Positions 34,999-41,254 of a stretch of 43,190 nucleotides of DNA are shown piece after piece (position 1 is the stretch's first letter; every line of letters begins with the position of its first letter). The translations under genes and the position numbers were made by a program. The stretch is from Gammaproteobacteria bacterium. Its GTDB lineage: Bacteria > Pseudomonadota > Gammaproteobacteria > Steroidobacterales > Steroidobacteraceae. Location: contig JAQGOF010000098.1 in assembly GCA_028293745.1 (NCBI GenBank), forward strand, positions 1 to 43,190, given 5' to 3'. The notes below the pieces were generated by a model. That model saw only the letters and a list, made by a program, of their open reading frames with translations, ran no database searches and was not told the DNA's origin.

Positions 34999-36752
34999 AT
35001 GCTCTCCGGCGATGACACGCCTAGGAGTGTGAGTCCGTTGCGGATCACTTGTTGGACTGCTTCGACGAGTGCCAGTCTGGCGTTACGCAACTTGGGATCC
35101 GCCACAATGAACTGTTCCGCGTTGTAGTACGTGTGGAACGTGTTCGCCAGCTCGCGAAGATAGTGCACCAGCGCATGCGGCGCCCGGTTCGTGGCCGCCA
35201 GTTCGAGCGCCTCGGGATAGCGGGCCAATGAGTTGAGCACCGCCTGCTCGTGCTCTCCACCGAGGAGTGCGGCATTCGCGAGACCTTCTTCCCGATCGAA
35301 TTCGAACCCACGCGCGTCGAGCATTTTCATTACGCTGGAAACGCGGGCGTGCGCGTACTGGATGTAGTACACGGGATTCTCGTTGGTGCGCGACTTGGCG
35401 AGCTCCAGATCGAAGTCGAGCGGCTGATCGTGGCTTCGCATCAGGTAGAAGAAGCGGCAGGCGTCGTTGCCAACTTCGTCGCGTAATTCGCGCAGGGTCA
35501 CGAATTGCGCTTCGCGCTTGCCCATCGGCACTTTCTCGCCGCCCCGGAACAGGCTGACGAACTGCACGAGGTTGACTTCCAAACTGTCACCGGGTTCGCC
35601 CATCGCTTCGAGGCCGGCGCGCACGCGGGCCACATAGCCGTGGTGATCCGCGCCCAGCACGTCGATCAACCGCTCGAAGCTGCGTTCGCGCTTCTCGAGG
35701 TGATACGCAATGTCGGAGGCAAAGTAGGTTTTCACGCCGTTTTCACGAACGACCACTCTGTCCTTCTCGTCTCCGAACTGCGTCGCCCGGAACCAGGTAG
35801 CGCCGTCTTTCTCGTACAGCCTGCCCTGGGTCTTGAGTCGTTCCAACGCACGATCGATCGCACCGCTGTCGCCCAGCGCTCGTTCGGAGTACCAACGGTC
35901 GAAGCTGACGCCGAACTGCTCGAGGTCCTCGCGGATGTCGGCCAGCATTCGCTCGAGCGCCACTTCGAGCACCCGGCGGAATCCATCGGTGCCGATCAGC
36001 TCGCGTGCGCGCTCGATCAGGGCGTCGATATAGATTTCCTTATCGCCGGCAGGCGCATCTTCGGGCAGGTTCGCAAGAACCGCGGTGGCGGGTCTATGGA
36101 ACTCAGCGCCCACTTTGGTCCGCAGCTGCGCGGCAATCGGAAACACGTAGTCGCCGCGATAGCCATTGGCTGGAAACGGCAGCTTTTCTCCGCCCTGTTC
36201 GAGGTATCGCAGCCACGTGCTGACGGCGAGGATGTCCATCTGCCGCCCGGCATCGTTGATGTAATACTCGCGGCTGACGCTGTAGCCGACCGCGTTCAGG
36301 AGGTTGGCGAGCGTCGCGCCATAGGCTGCCTGGCGGCCATGGCCGACGTGCAGGGGGCCGGTGGGATTTGCAGACACGAATTCCAGCATGACCCGCTGGC
36401 CTTTCCCCAGGTCGCTGCGGCCGTAGCGATCACCCAGTGCGTGAACCCTGGCGAGCTCCTGTGAATAGGCATCGGCCGTCAGAAAGAAATTGATGAAGCC
36501 GGCGCCCGCCACTTCCGTGCGGGCGACCAGTTCGTTTGGAGGCAGCGCGGCGAGAATCGCTTGGGCCAGCTCACGCGGGTTGCGGCGTGCGGGTTTTGCG
36601 AGGCGCAACGCAACGTTCGTGGCGAAGTCGCCATGCTTGGGATCACGCGTCCGCTCGACGCTGATTGCGGCGGGGTCAGGTGGCTCCGGGAGGGTGCCCG
36701 CAGGCAATCCGCGCAGGGCGGCCAGCAGGAGTTGCTCGAGTTGCTGCTTCAA
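34995..36752 (-). CDS. argS: Arginyl-tRNA synthetase
   Basis: This is a class I aminoacyl-tRNA synthetase charging tRNA-Arg, 585 residues from a TTG start. The HIGH signature is HVGH in SANPTGPLHVGHGRQAAYG. The KMSK-equivalent loop reads KVPMGKREAQ. The N-terminal Arg-specific tRNA-binding domain covers about 1-110 (RDPKHGDFATNVALRLAK). The C-terminal anticodon-binding DALR region ends the protein (ELANTFHTYYNAEQFIV). The length matches the family (about 577). The gap to the upstream ABC transporter gene is 86 bases, so argS probably has its own promoter, though I see no clear one. Confidence 0.96.
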   Translation of the reverse strand: MKQQLEQLLLAALRGLPAGTLPEPPDPAAISVERTRDPKHGDFATNVALRLAKPARRNPRELAQAILAALPPNELVARTEVAGAGFINFFLTADAYSQELARVHALGDRYGRSDLGKGQRVMLEFVSANPTGPLHVGHGRQAAYGATLANLLNAVGYSVSREYYINDAGRQMDILAVSTWLRYLEQGGEKLPFPANGYRGDYVFPIAAQLRTKVGAEFHRPATAVLANLPEDAPAGDKEIYIDALIERARELIGTDGFRRVLEVALERMLADIREDLEQFGVSFDRWYSERALGDSGAIDRALERLKTQGRLYEKDGATWFRATQFGDEKDRVVVRENGVKTYFASDIAYHLEKRERSFERLIDVLGADHHGYVARVRAGLEAMGEPGDSLEVNLVQFVSLFRGGEKVPMGKREAQFVTLRELRDEVGNDACRFFYLMRSHDQPLDFDLELAKSRTNENPVYYIQYAHARVSSVMKMLDARGFEFDREEGLANAALLGGEHEQAVLNSLARYPEALELAATNRAPHALVHYLRELANTFHTYYNAEQFIVADPKLRNARLALVEAVQQVIRNGLTLLGVSSPESM

Positions 36753-36838
36753 GGAAATCGGTTCCGGCTAGGAGATGGCCCGGAAATCTGCACCAGGCAC
36801 GCGGCCGGCAGTTTAACTCAAGCTACGTGAATCACGGA

Positions 36839-37597
36839 TCAGCTGGCCAGCGCAAGCCGGGGTCGCGCGACCGAGTCGCGTCGGCGTAAGGGAATGTCGT
36901 AGGTGATCCGCGCGCCGTACACATCGGGGGCCTGCGGATCATGGCGGACCTTGTCGAACACCAGCAGCCGCGTACCCAGATGAAAACCCTCTTTTATATC
37001 GTGGGTGATCATGAACACGGTCATCGCGGTCTGCGACCACAGCTCGAGGATCAGCTTGTGCATATCCGCCGTGATGCCGGGATCGAGGGCTCCGAAAGGC
37101 TCATCCAGCAGCAGGATCCCCGGCTCGCAGATCATGGATTGCGCAATCGAGAGTCGCTGCTGCATGCCGCCCGAGAGCTGGGACGGGTAGCGGTCACGCG
37201 CCCCTGCCAGGCCGACCGATTCCAGCAGGCGCTGTGCTTGCGCGACTGCCTCGCGGCGGCGGCCACCGAAGAGTTTTCCCAGCAGGCGAGAGCGCCGCAA
37301 CTCGATTCCCAGCACGAGGTTCCCGAGGACGGTGAGGTGTGGAAACAGGGAGTAGCGCTGGAACACGATGCCTCGATCGGGTCCTGGTTCCCGGGGTGCG
37401 GGTCTGCCATCAATAAGGAGCTGGCCGCGGGTGGGCTGCTCCATCCCGAGCAGCATGCGTAAGAAAGTAGTCTTGCCGCAGCCCGAGGCACCGACGATTG
37501 TGACGAACTCGCGCTCGCCCACCTCGAGATTCAGGTTTTCGAGCACTACGGTGTCGCCATAGGTTTTCCACAGGCCTTGGACTGACACGTGCGGCAT
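36839..37597 (-). CDS. ABC importer ATPase of the guanidine/urea-carboxylase locus
   Basis: This is a nitrate/sulfonate-type importer ATPase, 252 residues. Walker A GASGCGKT is in TIVGASGCGKTTFLRMLLG, the signature is LSGGMQQR, Walker B LLLDEPFGALDP, and the H-loop MITHDIKE. It is the third gene after the binding protein and permease on the minus strand, 3 bases from the permease. ABC importers of this set are recurrently linked to carboxylases once called urea carboxylase and now known in many bacteria to be guanidine carboxylases. Guanidine or a related compound is therefore the inferred substrate. Confidence 0.92.
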   Translation of the reverse strand: MPHVSVQGLWKTYGDTVVLENLNLEVGEREFVTIVGASGCGKTTFLRMLLGMEQPTRGQLLIDGRPAPREPGPDRGIVFQRYSLFPHLTVLGNLVLGIELRRSRLLGKLFGGRRREAVAQAQRLLESVGLAGARDRYPSQLSGGMQQRLSIAQSMICEPGILLLDEPFGALDPGITADMHKLILELWSQTAMTVFMITHDIKEGFHLGTRLLVFDKVRHDPQAPDVYGARITYDIPLRRRDSVARPRLALAS

Positions 37598-37600
37598 GGA

Positions 37601-38416
37601 TCAGCGGCTCGCGTCGGCCCACGGGAAGACCCGTGCGCGCAACAGTTTCAGGGCCCAATCCATCGTGAATGCCAGGAGCGTGATCCAGATGACATACGGC
37701 AGGATCACATCCATCGCGAGATAACGGCGCACGAGGAAAATTCGAAATCCCAGCCCCTCCGTCGAGGCGATCGCCTCTGCCGCGATGAGATACAGCCATG
37801 CGGAGCCGAGGGTGAGCCTGATGGCATCGATGAGCCGCGGCCACATCTGCGGCAGGATCACCCGGGTCACGAGTTGCCAGGATGAGGCGCCGAGAGTTTG
37901 CGCCTTGATCAACTGCTCGGCGGGCAACTCGGAGGCGCGCAGGGCGAGATCACGGACGATGCAGGGCGCGATGCCGATCGTCATGAGTGCGATCTTGGCC
38001 GTCTCGCCCAGGCCCGCCACTATGAAGAGGATCGGCAGTATCGCCAGCGGCGGAATCATCGACAGCGCGGCGATGAAAGGGGCCAGCACGGCCCGCGCCA
38101 GTGGGATTGCGCCAATGGCAAGGCCCAATGCGAGCCCGATCGATGCCGACAATACCAATGCAATGAAGATGCGTTTGAGGCTCGCGACCGTGTCCAGCCA
38201 GAAGAGGATCTCGCCGCTGCGGACATCCTCTTCGGCGGCATAACTGTGGAGGGTCGAGGCGAGAGTCGCGGGTGTGGGCAGGAGCTTGTCGCTGGGGTTC
38301 TCGGCCAGTCGGATGTGCGAGCCCACCAGGTACGCAACCACGAGCAAGATGAACGGCAGCAAGCCGAGTGCAACGGCGGGGCCGCGGGCGGGTTGGCGGT
38401 TGACGAGGCGAACCAT
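37601..38416 (-). CDS. ABC importer permease of the guanidine/urea-carboxylase locus
   Basis: This is the membrane subunit of the importer, 271 residues. Hydrophobic segments include LGLLPFILLVVAYLVGS, IFIALVLSASIGLALGLAIG, LAPFIAALSMIPPLAILPIL and ITLLAFTMDWALKLL. The ATPase-docking EAA-type loop is visible (TLGASSWQLVTRVILPQMWP). It belongs to the nitrate/taurine permease family (binding-protein-dependent, SsuC/TauC-like). It lies 11 bases after the binding protein gene and 3 bases before the ATPase gene, so all three are one transcription unit. Confidence 0.92.
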   Translation of the reverse strand: MVRLVNRQPARGPAVALGLLPFILLVVAYLVGSHIRLAENPSDKLLPTPATLASTLHSYAAEEDVRSGEILFWLDTVASLKRIFIALVLSASIGLALGLAIGAIPLARAVLAPFIAALSMIPPLAILPILFIVAGLGETAKIALMTIGIAPCIVRDLALRASELPAEQLIKAQTLGASSWQLVTRVILPQMWPRLIDAIRLTLGSAWLYLIAAEAIASTEGLGFRIFLVRRYLAMDVILPYVIWITLLAFTMDWALKLLRARVFPWADASR

Positions 38417-38427
38417 CGATGCGGGTG

Positions 38428-39504
38428 TTACAACTTGTCGTCAGCCGCCAGCTGCATGTAGCTCGGGTCGAACCGCAGCTTGATGTTCTTCGCATCGCCC
38501 AGCGTTTTGCCGCCGGCAAATTCGATGCCGACCGCATCCGCGCTACGCGCGCCATCGCCAAGCAATCCGTGCGTGAACGAGAAGTTGCGCACCAGGTCCA
38601 TGGATTTCACGAGGTTGGCACCGGTTGCGAAGGACTGCGCCTCGGTGGCGGTTGTGAACAGCCGGGTGGTCAGCAATTGGCCCTTGTAGCCTGACAGGTC
38701 GGTCCCTGAGGCTTTGGCCATGGCACTGAGTGCGGCCGCCGACTTCGCGTCCGCCGCGGACATTACGGCCATGGTCTCATACCATGCGCCGACCAGTGCT
38801 TTGCCGAGCTTCGGATTCGACTTGAGCGTCGCACTGTTGACCACCAGCAGATCGAGGATCTCGCCGGGAATCCGGCTGGAGTCGAAGACTTCCGTCGTGT
38901 TGGCCAGGGCCAGGATGGCCGCCAGTTGCGGCTTCCAGGTCACGACTGACGTCGCGGCGGCGGACGCGAAGGCACCGACGATGTCCGCGTCAGAGGTATT
39001 TACAACCTTGATGTCGCGTTCCCGCAGGGAAACGCTCTCGAGCGCGCGCGCCAGCAGGTAATGGGACACTGACAACTGCACCAGGTTGACGGGCTGTCCC
39101 TTGATATCGGCCAGCTTTTTGCCTTTGCCCTTCAGGACGATGCCGTCGTTGCCGTTGGAGAAGTCACCAATGATCAGGGCGGTCGAGTCCACGCCGCCCG
39201 CAGCCGGGACGGTGAGCGCATCCATGTTGGTCATCACGCAGGCATCGAAGCTGCCGGCGGTGTACTGATTGATGGACTCTATATAGTCGTTGATCTGCGT
39301 GAGCTGGATGGTAATGCCGTACTTGTCCGCCCACTTCCTGAGGATGCCGCTCTGGTTTGCATAGTCCCAGGGCATCCAGCCGACGTAGATGCTCCACGCG
39401 ACTTTGAAGTTCTTCTTTTCTGCGCCGGCCGCCGGGTGCATCACCAGGACTGCACACAGGAGGCAAGTGAAAACTGCGGCAGTCCGTCGGAAATGCAACC
39501 ACAT
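38428..39504 (-). CDS. Periplasmic substrate-binding protein, urea carboxylase-region type
   Basis: This is a solute-binding protein of 358 residues from the ATG at 39504; an earlier in-frame start at 39537 would overlap the sigma-54 promoter. A signal peptide (RRTAAVFTCLLCAVLVMHP) is followed by NFKVAWSIYVGWMPWDYAN. That segment, with ITQINDYIESINQYTAGSFD-type sequence (here IQLTQINDYIESINQY), matches the binding protein named for urea carboxylase regions (TIGR03427). TNMDALTVPAAGGVDSTALI is another conserved stretch. It is probably the affinity component for guanidine uptake. The transcript likely starts near 39522, from the sigma-54 site described separately. Confidence 0.9.
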   Translation of the reverse strand: MWLHFRRTAAVFTCLLCAVLVMHPAAGAEKKNFKVAWSIYVGWMPWDYANQSGILRKWADKYGITIQLTQINDYIESINQYTAGSFDACVMTNMDALTVPAAGGVDSTALIIGDFSNGNDGIVLKGKGKKLADIKGQPVNLVQLSVSHYLLARALESVSLRERDIKVVNTSDADIVGAFASAAATSVVTWKPQLAAILALANTTEVFDSSRIPGEILDLLVVNSATLKSNPKLGKALVGAWYETMAVMSAADAKSAAALSAMAKASGTDLSGYKGQLLTTRLFTTATEAQSFATGANLVKSMDLVRNFSFTHGLLGDGARSADAVGIEFAGGKTLGDAKNIKLRFDPSYMQLAADDKL

Positions 39505-39532
39505 AGAGACTCTCAAGGCCTGCGCCTTACAA

Positions 39533-39548
39533 TGCAAGGCGTATGCCG
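39533..39548 (-). promoter_or_regulatory. Putative sigma-54 promoter for the ABC importer
   Basis: On the minus strand, CGGCATACGCCTTGCA runs from 39548 to 39533. It matches the sigma-54 consensus TGGYAYRN4TTGCW at every defined position except the first base. GG and GC have the required 10-base spacing. Transcription would begin near 39522, about 18 bases before the binding-protein ATG. Confidence 0.7.
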
Positions 39549-39562
39549 CCCCCTTTGGGGGC
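39548..39562. repeat. GC-rich inverted repeat next to the importer promoter
   Basis: GCCCCC-TTT-GGGGGC is a perfect 6-bp stem with a 3-base loop. It abuts the -24 element of the importer promoter, upstream in its direction. It may be an extra regulatory site; no protein is implied. Confidence 0.5.
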
Positions 39563-39619
39563 TATTGCCGCGATTGAGCGCACGCCTGCGCACTTTTTGG
39601 AGGCGCAGTGAACTTAACG

Positions 39620-39636
39620 TGCCCCGGGCTGGGGCA
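39620..39636. promoter_or_regulatory. NtrC-like binding site
   Basis: TGCCCC-GGGCT-GGGGCA is a perfect 6-bp palindrome around 5 bases. It has the layout of the NtrC site TGCACC-N5-GGTGCA with one symmetric A-to-C change in each arm. It lies about 30 bases upstream of one sigma-54 promoter and about 70 from the other. Binding by an NtrC-type activator is inferred. Confidence 0.5.
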
Positions 39637-39665
39637 ATAGACAGCACGGGACGGCGTACCGGGCC

Positions 39666-39681
39666 TGGTATATGGTTTGCA
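39666..39681 (+). promoter_or_regulatory. Putative sigma-54 promoter for the deiminase-carboxylase operon
   Basis: TGGTATATGGTTTGCA matches the sigma-54 consensus TGGYAYRN4TTGCW at all defined positions. GG (39667-39668) and GC (39679-39680) are 10 bases apart. Transcription would begin near 39692, leaving a leader of about 13 bases that contains the ribosome binding site. Confidence 0.8.
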
Positions 39682-39704
39682 ACGTGGACACGAGAGGCAA
39701 CGCG

Positions 39705-40436
39705 ATGTCGAGTCGGCCAGGACAACACGCTAATTTGTGGGAAGAGGATCTTCACAGCGGCAGTCATTGGTCCGGTGTCATTCGGCGGGGCACCACGCTG
39801 CGCATGACCGACGTGGACGGGGGTGCCAACGTCGGAGCTCTGTTCTACAACCATGAAGATCGTCTCGAACGGTACAACATGGCCGACACGCTGAAGGCGC
39901 AACATACGGCCTACCTGACCAAGGGGTTCGTCTGCTACTCGGATATGGGCCGGGTTTTGTGCTCCATCACCGAGGATACCTGCGGCTGGCACGACACGGT
40001 GTGCGGTGTCTCGAATGGGGCCCTGGTTGCGGACAAATACGGAACGACGCGCTTCGAGGAACATCGCAACGGCTATTACAAGAACGGCTACGACAGCTTG
40101 CTCAACGAGCTCGGCAAGTATGGGCTCGGCAAGCGCGACATCGTTCCCAACGTGAATTTCTTCAGCAAGGTGACGGTCGGTCACGAAGGACAGTTGTATT
40201 TCCGCCCAGGTGGCTCGAAACCGGGGAACTACGTTGACCTGCGATTCGAGATGCACACGCTGGTGGTCCTGAGTACCTGCCAGCATCCGCTCGACCCGGA
40301 AGCTGCCTATCACCCGCGCTACGTGCGGTTGCTGGCGACGGCCACGGGGCCGGCTCCGGCCAAAGACGCCTGTCGTGAGCGTTGTCCGGAAAACGAGCGC
40401 GGCTTTCGCAACACGGAGATGTTGTACGCATCATGA
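39705..40436 (+). CDS. cgdA: Carboxyguanidine deiminase-type subunit (urea carboxylase-associated protein, DUF1989)
   Basis: This is a 243-residue protein of the DUF1989 / urea carboxylase-associated family. The ATG at 39705 has GAGAGG at 39692-39697, 7 bases upstream, so I chose it over 39672. Conserved features are the [12 protein letters not shown] segment, [14 protein letters not shown], and [12 protein letters not shown], rich in Cys and His suited to metal binding. In guanidine-degrading bacteria two such paralogues, CgdA and CgdB, form the heteromeric enzyme that deaminates carboxyguanidine to allophanate. Assignment to CgdA rather than CgdB rests on order and overall pattern. The stop overlaps the next start (ATGA). 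Confidence 0.85.
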   Translation: MSSRPGQHANLWEEDLHSGSHWSGVIRRGTTLRMTDVDGGANVGALFYNHEDRLERYNMADTLKAQHTAYLTKGFVCYSDMGRVLCSITEDTCGWHDTVCGVSNGALVADKYGTTRFEEHRNGYYKNGYDSLLNELGKYGLGKRDIVPNVNFFSKVTVGHEGQLYFRPGGSKPGNYVDLRFEMHTLVVLSTCQHPLDPEAAYHPRYVRLLATATGPAPAKDACRERCPENERGFRNTEMLYAS

Positions 40437-41143
40437 CAACGGCCACCCCGACTCCGGTTCTCCCGACTGCCAATCTGCCGACTGCCAAGATGGTCGAAAG
40501 CTCCCTGGACCCCACGGCCGCCGTGCTCGATGAAATCGTGCCCGCGGGTGAGCCGTGGATGGGCGTGGTACGCAAGGGCCAGCACCTGCGCATCGTGGAT
40601 CTCGAGGGCAATCAGGCCGTCGACACGCTTTTCTATAGCGCCGCCACGATGGAGGAGCGCTACAGCGCTTCAGACACGGTCAGGGCGCAGGGAAATCTTT
40701 ACCTGACGACGGGTACGCGCCTGCTTTCCAACGAAGGCAACGCGATGCTGCAGATAGTTGCCGACACTTGTGGCCGGCACGACACGCTCGGTGGTGCCTG
40801 TTCGGCAGAGAGCAACACCGTGCGGTATGCGCTCGAGAAGCGCCACATGCACAGCTGCCGGGACAATTTTCTCCTGGCGCTGGCGCGGGCCGATTGCGGA
40901 CTGGGCAAGCGGGATCTGTCCAGCAACATCAACTTTTTCATGAATGTGCCGGTGACACCGGGCGGGCAACTGACCTTCGCGGACGGAATTTCAGCGGCCG
41001 GACGCTATGTCGAGATGCGGGCCGAGATGGATGTGATCGTGCTGATTTCAAACTGCCCGCAGCTCAACAATCCATGCAACGCCTACAACCCGACACCTGT
41101 GCGCCTCATGGTTTGGGACGCGGCGGGAGCTCCTGGCTCCTGA
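40433..41143 (+). CDS. cgdB: Carboxyguanidine deiminase-type subunit 2 (urea carboxylase-associated protein, DUF1989)
   Basis: This is a 236-residue paralogue of the preceding protein. The ATG at 40433 overlaps the previous stop; a frame start at 40382 lies inside cgdA. It shares [55 protein letters not shown] and [21 protein letters not shown]. The TCGxHD pattern is common to both subunits and may bind a metal. The N-terminus (about 1-30) is a Pro/Thr-rich extension. It is expected to pair with the first subunit in the deiminase. The guanidine-II riboswitch lies between this gene and the carboxylase. Confidence 0.85.
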   Translation: MTTATPTPVLPTANLPTAKMVESSLDPTAAVLDEIVPAGEPWMGVVRKGQHLRIVDLEGNQAVDTLFYSAATMEERYSASDTVRAQGNLYLTTGTRLLSNEGNAMLQIVADTCGRHDTLGGACSAESNTVRYALEKRHMHSCRDNFLLALARADCGLGKRDLSSNINFFMNVPVTPGGQLTFADGISAAGRYVEMRAEMDVIVLISNCPQLNNPCNAYNPTPVRLMVWDAAGAPGS

Positions 41144-41156
41144 AGGGTCCTGGTCC

Positions 41157-41203
41157 GCGGGACGACCCGCAGATCCTCGTGAATCTCACCGGGACGACCC
41201 GGT
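41157..41203 (+). ncRNA. Guanidine-II riboswitch (mini-ykkC motif)
   Basis: Two perfect hairpins with ACGA tetraloops are seen. P1 is GCGGG-ACGA-CCCGC (41157-41170) and P2 is ACCGGG-ACGA-CCCGGT (41188-41203), joined by a 17-base linker. Two GC stems capped by ACGR loops define guanidine-II, whose loops kiss on binding guanidine. The linker holds TCCTC (41174-41178), the exact complement of GAGGA (41243-41247), the carboxylase ribosome binding site. That fits the known mode in which ligand binding frees the Shine-Dalgarno sequence and turns expression on. Confidence 0.88.
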
Positions 41204-41254
41204 AATGACAGCAGGCTTCGCTTAACGCGCTGGCCTTCGGATGAGGACTGCGGA

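Noticed and set aside
35505..36464. A 319-codon plus-strand frame within argS
   Set aside because: It is antisense to conserved synthetase motifs, with no independent start signals or recognisable domains.
39548..39562. GCCCCC-TTT-GGGGGC as an intrinsic terminator
   Set aside because: It lies upstream of both divergent transcripts and has no T-tract, so there is nothing for it to terminate.
39640..39665. A possible guanidine-I or guanidine-III riboswitch (ACGG and GTACCGGG fragments)
   Set aside because: The conserved flanking blocks and pairing of either class are missing. The ACGG is not closed by a stem, and the sigma-54 promoter places this DNA upstream of the transcript.
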